Part shown: positions 33,782 to 44,657 of the stretch, piece after piece
How the letters are laid out: each line of letters opens with the position of its first letter
Position numbering within the stretch: the stretch's first letter is position 1
Assembly: GCA_009667805.1 (NCBI GenBank)
Contig: CM019075.1
Coordinates: forward strand, 19,713,615 to 19,777,614
Direction: 5' to 3'
Source of the DNA: Leptobrachium leishanense
Lineage: Eukaryota; Chordata; Amphibia; Anura; Megophryidae
DNA length: 64,000 nt
Position numbers and translations under genes: made by a program
The notes under the pieces: model-generated
Seen by the model: only the letters and a program-made list of their open reading frames with translations
Databases searched by the model: none
What the model was told of the DNA's origin: nothing

Positions 33782-33992
33782 GGGTTGTTGTCCCTTTTAT
33801 TGGCAGCGGTTTAGACATTAATGGCGGTGTGTGTTGAGTTATTTTGAGGGACAGTAAAGTTACACAAGCTGCGCACTCACTACTTTACATCGTAACAAAG
33901 TGTCATTTCTTCAGTGTCGTCACATGAAAAGATAGAATAAAATATTTACAAAAATGTGACGGGTGCACTCACTTCTGACTGAGAGATACTGT

Positions 33993-35139
33993 GTATGTGT
34001 ATATATACAGTATATATATGTAATTTTCCCATAATTCTGTTGTATAATGACTCAATCTGTTGAAGATAAAGCTGTAATCCGACTTTCAGGGAATCCTAGA
34101 ACCTATTTCCTTCACCCAGAGTTATCCTCCAATTATCTGTGAAAATAAAAGGGAATACTAAACCTTTTAAAATCGCCAAGAAAGGGTAAAAAAAAAAAAA
34201 AGAGAACCTTTTCTTGTGTAAAGATTTGGATCATCGGCAGCGTCGTGGATCAGTGGTTTGAGTGATCTGCTTTGCAGCTTCGAAAAAGAAGCACGTGGAA
34301 ATAAAAACCAGTTACACAGATGGGATTTGCAAATTTTAAGCTAAAAGGATTAGTTTTGCAGATTTCTTGCTTTATTTAACAATAAAATCTTTAAAAAACA
34401 AAAACACGGCCATAAAACAAATCTACCCTGGTGTTATATAGGTCAAAGATAACGTGCAAAATAATCTTTTTGTTCTCTTTAAAAGTGAGTCTCTGTGAAA
34501 CGCACAGCAGTGCACGGCAGAAGCAGCAGTGAGCGCAGGGACTTGGCTCGTAAGTAAAGCCCCGTGCGTTTAGGTCAGGAAGGGAGAAGTCCGCGGACTC
34601 TTCCTTTAACTTGGAATAACTCTCCACAGGTAGGAAATGGATATTGAACATTAATTAGGACAATGCAGTCACACGAGTGTTCTTGAGCGGAAGGACCGTC
34701 CGTGACAGTGGACATTACGTTCACTCTGACGCCCGTGTGGCCACCTCGTTGCATGCAGTTAGTGTGCTCAGCGCTACAAAGTGCAATCCTCCTATGGAGG
34801 AGGATTGCGCTTTGTTGCCACGTCCGTCGTAACTTTTTGTTGAGGCAAAAGCACGTTTGGTGGTAGCACGCGCCACAAGTGTGCACGCTACACCGGGTGG
34901 CCCAAGCCGTCACAAAGCTGCGACGGACACAGGGAGGAGTGGTCACACTTTGAGCCATAATGTGGCGAACGGAGCTCAAAAATCTCTGAGAAGGTGTATT
35001 TAAATCTTAAAATTCCTTATTCTCTCGTGCGATTAAGCTCTCGTGTTGTCATCATGGGTCTTCTCCTTGATGTTATGGTAGGGTTTCCAGATTTACCAGG
35101 TTTCCTTGGTAATCTACAGCTTCTTTTCTTCTTTTTGGG
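33993..35139. other. No gene recognised; small hairpin
   Basis: No exon is supported. A 38-nt hairpin lies at 34777-34814, with arms CAAAGTGCAATCCTCC and GGAGGATTGCGCTTTG around TATGGA. Confidence 0.4.
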
Positions 35140-35192
35140 CAGACTAGATAGGTCAAAAGGGTCTTATCTGCCAACATAGTCTATGTTTCTTT
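35140..35192 (+). mobile_element. CR1-like LINE 3' tail
   Basis: GGGCAGACTAGATAGGTCAA, then TCTTATCTGCCAACATAG and TCTATGTTTC, matches the extreme 3' end of the LINE at 56271-57570. Such short 5'-truncated tails are typical of CR1-type insertions. Confidence 0.7.
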
Positions 35193-36264
35193 TTGCTGAT
35201 GGGCAGTAAATGAATAGTGTTGCCCAGCTGGGTGCTGCTTAACATACGTACCCCATACCTGCAGCAGGTAAATTCAGCATACTGCAGGGCAGCACCTTTT
35301 TTCACAGGTTGCTGCCCTCCTATATGTCCAAATAATACATTTTGAAGAAAAGATGACGGATACAGTAACCATTCAATACAGTGAAGGTTGTTTTTGTTTG
35401 TAAATATGGACAGAATGAGGTTTTTATCGCATAACCTCTTTATTGAGTGAAAAACTAAATCGAGTACTAGATTATGACTTATGTTAAAGCTCTGCTGCCC
35501 TCTCCTGGATCACTCGAGGTATGGCCGGATCCCTGGCAAATTTGGATTAACGTGCTCTTCTGCAGGGCATGAAAAGTGCTGCCATATCTGCAATGTACAG
35601 CATTCCAATGTTCCAGGAGATAAACTGATTCATGAACGAGAAGCTCTGAACGAACGACATGAAGAAGTTATTTGTACACGCCAAGCCCGACGCTATACTT
35701 ATCGAGTATAATGGCCCCGTTGACGATCACTTTGACGTCTGTCTTGTTTCAGCTGAGCCACAAACCTCTGTTTCGGCTGCTACAGTAAATTAAACACTTC
35801 CTACACTTTGTGTAGTTACACTAGGAAGTGCTAGTTTGCAGGCAGCTGGAGAATAGTGAGCAATTCCAAGGTCGCTCGTTATTCTCCTCTCAAGATGGTA
35901 TATAACAAAATAATATATAGATAAATATAGCGCTGGCTCTGAAAACACAAACACATAAAAAAAAAAATATTGACCTGTGGTCACACAGCACAGAGGACGG
36001 TGTGATCTGCCGCTTCTTCTCAACAATGGCGACCAATATATCCCAGCGTCCTGCTGCGGAGTGTTCTGTCTGGGTGCACCTCAAGCCTTATGGACTCCAG
36101 GAAGTGCTCCCAGTGCTACTGCCACGGAGCAGAGTTTTTACTGGCTCCCGTATGTCAGGACAGGAGTCGAACTGCTAACATGGCTGTCACTGGCTCTTTA
36201 TGAGTGAGCCGCTATTTATAGTCAGTGTAGTACTTGGCGGGATATTTTTTTAAAATTTGCCAAT
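35193..36264. other. No gene recognised
   Basis: No exon is supported. A small foldback lies at about 35800-35831 (CACTTCCTACACTTTGTGTA ... TACACTAGGAAGTG). Confidence 0.3.
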
Positions 36265-36480
36265 TATTGATTTCCCCCTCTGAGTTTTATTGCTGTGGAG
36301 CTCTGTGATACGCTCATACACAGCGCACATCACTGAGTTTTATTGCTGTGGAACTCTGTGATACGCTCATACACAGCGCACATTACTGTGAGTTTTACTG
36401 CTGTGGAGCCCTGTGATACGCTCATACACACTGCACATTACTGGGAGTTTTATTGCTGTGGACCTATGTGATAAGCATGG
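36265..36480 (+). repeat. ~65-bp tandem repeat (GAGTTTTATTGCTGTGGAG)
   Basis: Four copies of a unit GAGTTTTATTGCTGTGGAGC + TCTGTGATACGCTCATACAC + AGCGCACATTACT. The same unit, without the TGTGATACG part, forms the array at 59560-59705, and one reversed copy lies at about 38250-38310 inside hAT element 2. Confidence 0.85.
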
Positions 36481-36637
36481 GTGTGTTTTGGGGGGCAGAA
36501 GTATTTCATCCTTGGACCCAGGCAACACAATGTCGTGGCTGGCAGGGGCGTCGTAACATGGGGCGGGGGGTGTGGCCCGCACCAGGTGACACCCGCCTTT
36601 AGGGTGGCACCATCACCCTAAGGGCGTGTGTCTCACC

Positions 36638-36803
36638 CTGCGCCGCGTGTTCGCTCCCTGCGAGCGTCCGAAGCTATGCAGCTTCTGTGCTCGCCTGGGG
36701 GAAACACGTCACCAGCCGATCCCGGCTGGTCATGTGGCTCACCCAGGCGAGCGCCCAAGCTGCATAGCTTCGGACGCTCAGAGGGAGTGAACACGCGGCG
36801 CAG
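36638..36803. repeat. Large GC-rich hairpin of hAT element 2
   Basis: Arms 36638-36700 and 36742-36803 pair over about 62 bp (CTGCGCCGCGTGTTC with GAACACGCGGCGCAG; CGTCCGAAGCTATGCAGCTT with its complement; CGCCTGGG with CCCAGGCG). The loop contains a further CAGCCGATCCCGGCTG hairpin. It directly precedes the tandem array. Confidence 0.9.
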
Positions 36804-36804
36804 G

Positions 36805-38190
36805 AGGTGAGCTGGGGCCATTATCTATGAGCTGCTGGGGGCATATCCATGAGCTGCTGGGGGCATATCCATGAGCTGGGGGCATATCCATGAGCTGCTG
36901 GTGCCTGGGGCATATCCATGAGCTGCTGGGGCAAATCCATGAGCTGTTGGGGCAAATCAAATCCATGAGCTGGGGCAGTATCCATGTGCTGGGGCATATC
37001 CATGTGCTGGGGCAGTATCCATGAGCTGGGGCAAATCCATGAGCTGGGGCATTATCCATGTGCTGGGGCATTATCCATGTGCTGGGGCATATCCATGAGC
37101 TGGGGCAGTATCCATGAGCTGGGGCATATCCAGGAGCTGGGGCAGTATCCACGAGCTGGGGCCATTATCCATGAGCTGCTGGGGCATATCCATGAGCTGC
37201 TGGGGCAGTATCCATGAGCTGCTGGGGCAGTATCCATGAGCTGCTGGGGCAGTATCCATGAGCTGCTGGGGCAGTAACCATGAGCTGCTGGGGCAGTATC
37301 CATGAGCTGGGGCATATCCATGAGCTGGGGCATTATCCATGAGTTGGGGCATTATCCATGAGCTGGGGCATATCCATGTGCTGGGGCAGTATCCATGAGC
37401 TGGGGGCATATCCATGTGCTGGGGCAGTATCCATGATCTGGGGGCATATCCATGAGCTGGGGCATTATCCATGAGATGGGGCATTATCCATGAGCTGGGG
37501 CATTATCCATGAGCTGGGGCAATATCCATGAGCTGGGGAATTATCCATGAGCTGGGGCAGTATCCAACCATGAGCTGGGGAATTATCCATGAGCTGGGGC
37601 AGAATCCATGAGCTGGGGGCATATCCATGAGCTGGGGGCATATCCATGAGCTGGGGCATTATCCATGAGCTGGGGCATTATCCATGAGCTGGGGCATATC
37701 CATGGGCTTGGGGCATTATCCTTGAGCTTGGGGCATTATCCATGAGCTGGGGCATTATCCATGAGCTGAGGCAGTATCTATGAGAGGAGCTGGGGGCATA
37801 GCCATGAGAGGAGCAGGAGGTGAGCTGGGGCATTATCCATGAGCTGGGGCATTATCCATGGGCTTGGGGCATTATCCATGAGCTTGGGAATTATCCATGA
37901 GCTGGGGCATATCCATGAGCTAGGGCAATATCAATGAGAGGAGCTGGGGGCATAGCCATGAGAGGAGCTGGGGCAATATCCATGAGAGCTGCTGGGGCAT
38001 ATCCATGTGAGCTGGGGCAGTATCCATGTGTGCTGGGGGCATATCCATGAGAGCTGGGGCAATATCCATGTGTGAGCTGGTCTGGGGCAATATATCCATG
38101 TGTGAGCTGGTCTGGGGCAATATATCCATGTGTGAGCTGAGGCGCAATATATCCATATGTGAGCTGGGGGCAATATATATCCATGTGTGC
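36805..38190 (+). repeat. ~18-19-bp minisatellite array of hAT element 2
   Basis: Some 70 copies of ATCCATGAGCTGGGGCATT, with AGCTGCTGGGG, ATGTGCTGGGG and GGGCTTGGGG variants. Towards the right edge the unit becomes ATATCCATGTGTGAGCTGG. It is clearly related to the arrays of hAT elements 1 and 3 (shared TCCATGAG..CTGGGGCA), but shorter because the GA of GAGAGCTGGGG is lost. Confidence 0.95.
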
Positions 38191-38434
38191 TTTCACTGCC
38201 TTCGAACAGGCATCGTACTTGCTGGCAGTTGGCAAAATTTGTGTGAGCATTTGAGAGAGCTCCACCGCAATAAACCTCACAGTAATGTGCGCTGTGTGTA
38301 TGAGCATTCAGTGCTATATGGGAGTACTGATTTAGGAGTAAGAATAGTTAAAAAAAAATCCGTAAAACTCGGGGGGGGGGGGTGACACCATAAGTCACCG
38401 CACCGGGTGACACCAACCCTAGTGACGCCTTCTG

Positions 38435-39099
38435 GTGGCTGTGCCCTGGCTCTATGCGTTGGCTGCATGGGAGGGATATGCCCCACCTTCTTTTCATTTA
38501 GTAAAACGTGAGTACTTAGTGGCGCAAACAATTAAACAGTAATGTCACAATAGCCAAAGTGACTGTGCTTATACACCGCGCAACAAAAAAATGAAAGCGA
38601 ACAATACTACTTATATTCCTATCCAGGTTGCAGTCACTTGGCGTGAAAGCCATCAAATAATGATCGAAAAGACAATAGTGTAATATCATAACAATAAGTT
38701 TGGTAAATGAGTAGATCCCGGTTGTTCCTTTTCCCCCAAACAACTCGCATTCTTCAGAGCCGCAGGTATACCTGGCTCTGGTAATAGAGGCGTGCCGCGT
38801 ACGGTCAGATCAAGGGGTGACGCTGCCTTCTTTCTCGCTGATGTTTCCACAAAGACACAAAGTTGTCATAAAGTTGTCCACTTCTAACCTGACTGCTGTC
38901 ATTACACCCTTTATCACGCGTCTCCATGTGTCGGCATTGCTTGTACAAGATGTGCTTTCTGCACGATGGTTTCTTCACGCTGCGATTCTGCTTTTGCGTA
39001 CAGCCGATTCATTGAAGCCCATCAAAAGATGTGAGGCCTCACCAGAGACACAAGGTTGATGTTGCTTGCCTGTCTGACACCTCACAATCTTTTGATTGC
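38435..39099. other. No gene recognised
   Basis: No exon or repeat is identified between hAT element 2 and the pyrimidine-rich array. Confidence 0.3.
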
Positions 39100-40930
39100 T
39101 GTCTCTCTCTTTCACAGGGCGCTGTGTCTCCCGCCCTTTTTTCACAGGATGTTGTCTCTCTCTCCTATTTTCTCAGGGTGCTGTCCCTCTCGCCCTCTTT
39201 TCATGGGATGCTGTCTCTTTTGCTCACTTTTCACAGGATGCTGTCTCTTTCGCTCGCTTATCACAAGATGCAATCTCTTTGCTCGCTTTTCACAGGATAC
39301 GGTCTCTCCAGCTTTTCACAGGGTGCTGTCTCTCTTGCCCCGTTTTCACAGGATGCTGTCTCTTTCCTTCTTCTCCCAGGGTGCTGTCTGTCTTGCTCGC
39401 TTTTCACAGGATGCTGTCTCTTTCCCTTGCTTACCACAGAATGTTATCGCTCTCTCGCTTTTCACAGGACACGGTCTCTCTTGCTTTTCACAGGACACCG
39501 TCTCTCTTGCTTTTCACAGGACACAGTCTCTCTCGCTTTTCACAGGACACCGTCTCTCTCTCTCGCTCCCTTAGGGTCCTGCCTCTTTTGCCCCGTTTTC
39601 ACAGGATGCTGTCTCTTTCCTTTTTGCAGGGTGCTGTGTCTCTTGCTCACTTTTCACAGGATGCTGTCTCTCCTTTCCTCAGGGTGCTGTCTCATTTTTC
39701 ACAGGATGCTGTCTTTTTCTTCTTTTTGAAGGGTGCTGTCTCTTCTTTTCGCAGGGTGCTGTCTTTTTCCTTCTTTTCGCAGGGTGTTCTCTCTTTTCAC
39801 AGGTTGCTGTCTCTCTCCCCCCCCGTCTTCTCTCAGGTTGCTCTCTCTTTCCTTTTCACAGGTTGCTGTCTCTCCCCCGTCTTCTCTCAGGGTGCTGTCT
39901 CTCTCCTTTTCACAGGTTGCTGTCTCTCCCCCCCCCATCTTCTCTCAGGATGCTGTCTCTCTCCTTTTCACAGGTTGCTGTCTCTCCCCCGTCTTCTCTC
40001 AGGGTGCTGTCTCTCTCCTTTTCACAGGTTGCTGTCTCTCCCCCGTCTTCTCTCAGGGTGCTGTCTCTCTCCTTTTCACAGGTTGCTGTCTCTCCCCCCC
40101 CGTCTTCTCTCAGGGTGCTGTCTCTCTCCTTTTCACAGGTTGCTGTCTCTCCCCCGTCTTCTCTCAGGATGCTGTCTCTCTCCTTTTCACAGGTTGCTGT
40201 CTCTCCCCCGTCTTCTCTCAGGGTGCTGTCTCTCTCCTTTTCACAGGTTGCTGTCTCTCCCCCGTCTTCTCTCAGGGTGCTGTCTCTCTCCTTTTCACAG
40301 GTTGCTGTCTCTTCCCCCGTCTTCTCTCAGGGTGCTGTCTCTCTCCTTTTCACAGGTTGCTGTCTCCCCCCCCCCGTCTTCTCTCGGGGTGCTGTCTCTC
40401 TCCTTTTCACAGGTTGCTGTCTCTCTCCCCCCGTCTTCTCTCAGGATGCTGTCTCTCTCCTTTTCACAGGTTGCTGTCTCTCCCCCGTCTTCTCTCAGGG
40501 TGCTGTCTCTCTCCTTTTCACAGGTTGCTGTCTCTCCCCCCGTCTTCTCTCAGGGTGCTGTCTCTCTCCTTTTCACAGGTTGCTGTCTCTCCCCCCGTCT
40601 TCTCTCAGGGTGCTGTCTCTCTCCTTTTCACAGGTTGCTGTCTCTCCCCCCCCGTCTTCTCTCAGGATGCTGTCTCTCTCCTTTTCACAGGTTGCTGTCT
40701 CTCCCCCCGTCTTCTCTCAGGATGCTGTCTCTCTCCTTTTCACAGGTTGCTGTCTCTCCCCCCCCCCCGTCTTCTCTCAGGGTGCTGTCTCTCTCCTTTT
40801 CACAGGTTGCTGTCTCTCCCCCCGTCTTCTCTCGGGGTGCTGTCTCTCTTGCACGCTTTGCTCTCTTTTCACAGTATGCCGTTTCTCTCGCACTCCTTTC
40901 ACAGGTTGCTGGCTGTCTCTTTCACACGGT
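39100..40930 (+). repeat. Pyrimidine-rich tandem array (24-29-bp subunits, ~53-bp dimer)
   Basis: The left part (39100-39790) consists of imperfect TTTTCACAGGATGCTGTCTC units. The right part is a regular dimer of TCTCTCTCCTTTTCACAGGT + TGCTGTCTCTCCCCC + GTCTTCTCTCAGGG, about 20 times, differing mainly in the C-run length. The plus strand is open for hundreds of codons (39096-41015, 39733-40965, 39863-41395) in all three frames, so these frames reflect the repeat and not a gene. Confidence 0.95.
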
Positions 40931-41194
40931 GCTGTCTCGCAGAGCTTGTCCCCCCCAGCCCATGATGCCATGCTCCCGGGCTCCCTTTGTTGCCCGCGTG
41001 GTGCAGTTTGTTTAGTGGCACATTGTTCTGCACATTCAGGCTCGGTTGCTGAGTGCTGGTCTCCATGGCAGCTGCTTGTGCCGCTCACTTACTCAATATT
41101 CAACGAGGACTCAACAATGCAAACTTTTCAGGGGCCTCTTCATCCTAAAGGGGAAAACTCCACCCCCCCAATGTGCTGTACGGGTCCCTGCGTG

Positions 41195-42860
41195 CCCGGG
41201 TTACATTGTGAGACGGAAGACAACAGAGGCAGGACGGGCCCCTCTGAGCGATGCTGCAGTCCGAGATTACCCGGGTTATCGTGTAAGGCGCAGGGTGACG
41301 GAGACGGGAAATCCCTTCATCAGTTGTGCCAGTCCCTGTGTGCCCAGGTTAGTGTGAGACCGGAGATCCCTTGGCGAGGTGTACCAGTCGCTTAATAGCC
41401 AGGTGTGAGTACAAGACTCAGGATGGTGAAGATAGGTGAGGACCCTTTGGCATGGTGTGCCAGGCTCTGTTTGCCAAGCTTAGACTGCAAAGAGCAGGAT
41501 GGTGAAGGTAGGTTAGGACCCTTTGATGTGGTGTGCCATTCACTGTGTTCCCAGGTTAGACTGTGGAAAAGAGGATGGGGGAGAGCAGGCTTTTTGGTGT
41601 GTTGTGCCAGGCTCTGTATGCCAAGGATAGGCTTTAGGACCAAGGATAGTGGAGCGCGGGCTCTTTTTTTCTCTGTGCCAGGCTCTGTATGCCCAGGACA
41701 GAGTATGAGACATAGGGCAGTGGAGAGCAGGTCCTTTTGGTGCAGTGAGCCAGGCTCTGTATGCCCAGGTTAGACTGTGGGACAGAGGATGATGGAGAGT
41801 GGACCCTTTGGTGTAGTGTTCCAGGTTCTGCATGCCCAGTTGCCCACTGGAGAGTGTAGGTAGGGTGAAGGTTGGCGAAGATAGGAAAGTATCACTTTGT
41901 TGCCATGTGCCAGTCCCTGTGTGCCCAGGTTTGACGCAAAGATCCAGGAAGGTGAAGACAGGAGAGGACTCTTTGGTGGGGTTTATCAGTCCCTGTATGC
42001 CCATGTTAATCTGTTCTCCGCAAGGTGGTTGGAGATCAGAGAGACATCTCGCCCTGTGAACCAGTTCCTGAAGCACAGGATGAGAGAGATTGGAGAGAAG
42101 CTTTGGTGTGTTGTGCCAGTCACTATATGCCCAGGTAACCGTGTGAGGAATGGTGTTTTGGAAGCCATAGATTCCTAATGCTGTTGAAGCCCAAGACAGA
42201 TACAACAGGTGGGTGATGGTACTGCTTGGTGTGAAGTACCAGTGGCTGAGTGTCCAGGTGGCAGTGGATGCAGAATATCTTGGAGTGTGGTGTAACTTTT
42301 TATACATGCATGTGTTACAATGCGATGCACAAGCCAGCTTTGCCAGAGACCCCCCCCTCTATTGTGAACCAGAGCATGTGTGCCCATTTTACAGTGCCAC
42401 TTTATAGAGTAGAGCAATTGGAGACTCATGGGCAGGGTACTCCTGTCCCTTAATGTGGTGCATGTGTTCCCAGGTAATAATGTGATGAATTAGTTATGTA
42501 CCAGTGTTCCTGTGCCCAGGTGCGGCAGGAGATCATTGATGAGGTGTGCTAGCCTATATACCGGGTTGTAGTGTGAGGTATAGGACAGTGGTGAAGGTAG
42601 TAGTTCCCTTGGTGGGGTGTGCCAATCTGTGTGCCCAGATTAGTAGTGTGTGAGGCACGGTTGAGTGGAGGTAGATGGTCACTGTGTTTGTTCTATCAGT
42701 CTGTGTGCCCAGGTTAAGGTGGCAGGACACCGGAAACAGAAATCCCAAAATAAGATGTAATAGTTCTTCTATGCCCTGGTTATGATATGATGTGAAGGAG
42801 ATCCCGATGTAAGGTGTACAAATCTGTGTGCCCAGTTGTAAGAGTGAGAACAAGACCTAC
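41195..42860 (+). repeat. Diverged ~75-bp tandem array
   Basis: Around 20 highly diverged copies with a core CAGTCCCTGTGTGCCCAGG + TTAGACTGTGAGAC, then a purine-rich GAGGATGGTGAAGATAGG and CCCTTTGGTGTGGTGTGCC. Core positions include about 41341, 41473, 41551, 41622, 41690, 41761, 41835, 41921, 41997, 42127, 42515, 42640, 42706 and 42830. The array follows the pyrimidine-rich array after about 250 bp and ends about 0.9 kb before mir-92b. Confidence 0.8.
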
Positions 42861-43725
42861 ACAGGCAGATGTAGTGTACCGATTGTTGTGGCACAGGATA
42901 AATAAGGATGTCCCTTGAGTGTGCTGTACCCGCTTGAGTGTTCCGCATATGGTGGTCTCAGTGGTAGCCCCCATTAGCCTGACCATGTACACGCTGATGG
43001 CACAAAATCACAAGATGATACATCTGATCCTGGTCTACCAACCGCCCTTAAGTGAAGCAGTGCGATCCATACACAGGTTGTATCCGCTTATCTACGTTTT
43101 ATGGCATGCTGTAAATACTATAGTAACACTGTCCTAGGGTTTCGTAATCTCATCATTCATCTTGTCTGACACCGTTGTGGCCCAACCAGAAACACCATTC
43201 TTATTGACGTCAATCGTAATTTGTCTTCACCTATCTATATGGTGTTATCTAGGAGTTCACTGTTGGCAAATACCCGGGTGTGTACAGCATATCTGTTACA
43301 CACCATCATTACATCCACTCAGTATTTATTATCTGTGTGATAAGTGAACTTATATCGTACAATAAAACCTCTTTATTGTTCTTAACATTAATTATATTCT
43401 CCCGCCACGGGGACATATATACTGTAGAACAGCTGCACTCTGTTCTCACTCAATGGAGTGGCATGGAGGCCCTTTTAGGTTCTCCTCAGGCCCCGTGATG
43501 CTACCATTGCAAATTTAGTATGTCACACATACACATGTATTGGAGATGATCTAAGCATGTGGGTTTCTCATAGGTTTTGCCATACAGACAGTACAGAATA
43601 TGTAAGTTGTTGCTGGATGCCAACCAATACTGCCCAGTTGAGTTGTATGTGTTGTCTTTAACTCTTTATACCCTGCTACTCGAAATACCCGAGATAAGAT
43701 GTGAAGACCAGATCGTAGGTTTCTG
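42861..43725. other. Upstream flank of mir-92b, no other gene recognised
   Basis: Possible site of the primary-transcript promoter of mir-92b, but I can name no specific element. It contains an AATAAA on each strand near 43361-43373. Confidence 0.3.
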
Positions 43726-43730
43726 GGGAT

Positions 43731-43806
43731 ACAGAAGGATCGGGATGCTGTGCACTGTTGTCCTGTCACCTTCCAATATTGCACTCGTCCCGGCCTCCTG
43801 CGTCCC
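43731..43806 (+). ncRNA. mir92b: microRNA precursor mir-92b
   Basis: Bases 43777-43798 equal the vertebrate miR-92b-3p sequence, starting TATTGCACTCGTCCCGG and ending CCTCC. miR-92a differs here (CTTG instead of CTCG and another 3' end). The 5' arm AGGATCGGGATGCTGTGCAC (from 43735) pairs with it, with loop TCCTGTCACCTTCC. miR-92 family members repress targets through the seed ATTGCAC. The gene lies on the strand opposite thbs3, 1.7 kb beyond its stop codon. As I recall, human MIR92B also lies just past the 3' end of THBS3 in the same relative orientation, and this supports both calls. Confidence 0.96.
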
Positions 43807-44440
43807 TGGGCCACTCGACCCCTCTACCAAGAGATCGAAATCGTCGCGTCTGCTGTCGGTTCTATCTTCATCCAACCTCTCTGTCCTCCTTTTGAGCTCC
43901 TCATCCAACCATGACATCACGCATCCTCCTTCTGGTATCTCACCGTAACATCATCCCTATACAACCCATCCATGACGATATCCCATCTGCCCATATAGTA
44001 CTTCAGGCATCCATGACCTTATCCGCATTTTAGAACCTAAGATTATGAATCCACTCATGAAACACTTCACTTGTTCCCCTGACCTTATCCTCTGTCAAGC
44101 TCCTCACCAATCCAAAACATCAACACATTCATCCATATCGTAACCATATTACCTAGAGTTTGGCTCCATGCCTATCTATAACATAAGTCTTTTTTCTGGC
44201 ATCATGCCAAACAATAACGTCACCAGTTCCTCCACTTAGCAACTCACACTTCTGTAACATTATCACATAACCTGTGCAGCAAACTCTTGTCTTCCACAAC
44301 ATTGTTTCTTTTCTCTGGCACGTACCTCCTCCATTGTTTGTTGTCACAAACCTCATCTAGCTCCCTACCTACCTGTGCCTGATGTAATTATGCCCATAAC
44401 TAGCACCTCTCCCATCCTATCATACCTGCTAGGTAGCCCC
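43807..44440. other. Between mir-92b and thbs3 3' end
   Basis: Nothing conserved recognised. It could hold the 3' part of the mir-92b primary transcript. Confidence 0.3.
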
Positions 44441-44446
44441 TTTATT
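44441..44446 (-). terminator. thbs3: Candidate polyadenylation signal of thbs3
   Basis: TTTATT on the plus strand is AATAAA on the minus strand, about 1.1 kb after the thbs3 stop codon. I rate it only as a candidate, since single hexamers occur by chance and the next one is beyond mir-92b (near 43369). Confidence 0.3.
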
Positions 44447-44469
44447 CATAATCTACTCACAGTCTACAC

Positions 44470-44657
44470 CAGTGGTTCCTTCCTAACCGCGTTCCTCAAG
44501 TACTCCTAACAGGCCAAGTTTTAAGGATTACCTTGGGGAAATGCCGACTGAATCCTGCAATCACTGAGCAGCAAATCCTATCACCTGTGCTGTGCTTCAG
44601 ATATCTGGAAAACCTGGCCTGTTAGGGGTACTTGAGGACCGCGGTTGGGAACCACTG
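44470..44657. mobile_element. 188-bp hAT MITE with TSD GTCTACAC
   Basis: Inverted ends CAGTGGTTCC...GGAACCACTG and long arms (CCTCAAGTACTCCTAACAGG with CCTGTTAGGGGTACTTGAGG). Perfect 8-bp duplications GTCTACAC lie at 44462-44469 and 44658-44665. It lies just past the thbs3 coding end, possibly in the 3' UTR. Confidence 0.93.

Larger units (their letters stand above)
29738..33992 (+). mobile_element. Tc1-like transposon broken by three nested insertions
   Basis: Pieces at 29738-29905, about 30546-30716, 32761-33058 and 33782-33992 follow one another in the order of a single Tc1 element whose 3' end is GAGATACTGT. The insertions are a truncated LTR (29906-30545, with loss of about 700 bp of Tc1), a hAT with a minisatellite (30717-32760) and a solo LTR (33059-33781). 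The 5' terminal repeat is not seen. Confidence 0.88.
36543..38434 (+). mobile_element. hAT-like element 2 carrying a minisatellite; TSD GTGGCTG(G/T)
   Basis: An 1892-bp element with left end CAGGGGCGTCGTAAC and right end CTAGTGACGCCTTCTG. The 8-mers GTGGCTGG (36535-36542) and GTGGCTGT (38435-38442) differ at one base. Next to each end is the same CACCAGGTGACACC-type block (GGTGACACC near 36581, CACCGGGTGACACC near 38401). Inside are a large hairpin (36638-36803), the minisatellite, and a reversed copy of the GAGTTTTATTGC repeat. No transposase. Confidence 0.87.

Noticed and set aside
33566..33814. Arg-rich frame as a gag-like gene
   Set aside because: It lies across the edge of the solo LTR and extends into Tc1 sequence; no gag motif.
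34231..34300. tRNA-like gene (GTGGATCAGTGGTTTGAGT)
   Set aside because: Resembles an A box, but no B box, cloverleaf or CCA-side stem follows.
36778..38307. Minus-strand frames rich in AHGYCPSSW
   Set aside because: Same cause: the array of hAT element 2. No start context, splice structure or non-repeat domain.
39096..41395. Plus-strand frames of 639, 410 and 510 codons (SLSFSQVAVS, LLSGCCLSPFHR), considered as a mucin-like or MUC1-related gene
   Set aside because: Three overlapping frames are open at once, the sequence is a pyrimidine-rich tandem repeat, and neither strand gives a Ser/Thr/Pro mucin repeat, SEA domain or signal peptide.
43777..43798. miR-92a or miR-25
   Set aside because: The CTCG at positions 8-11 and the 3' end GGCCTCC are those of miR-92b; the others differ.
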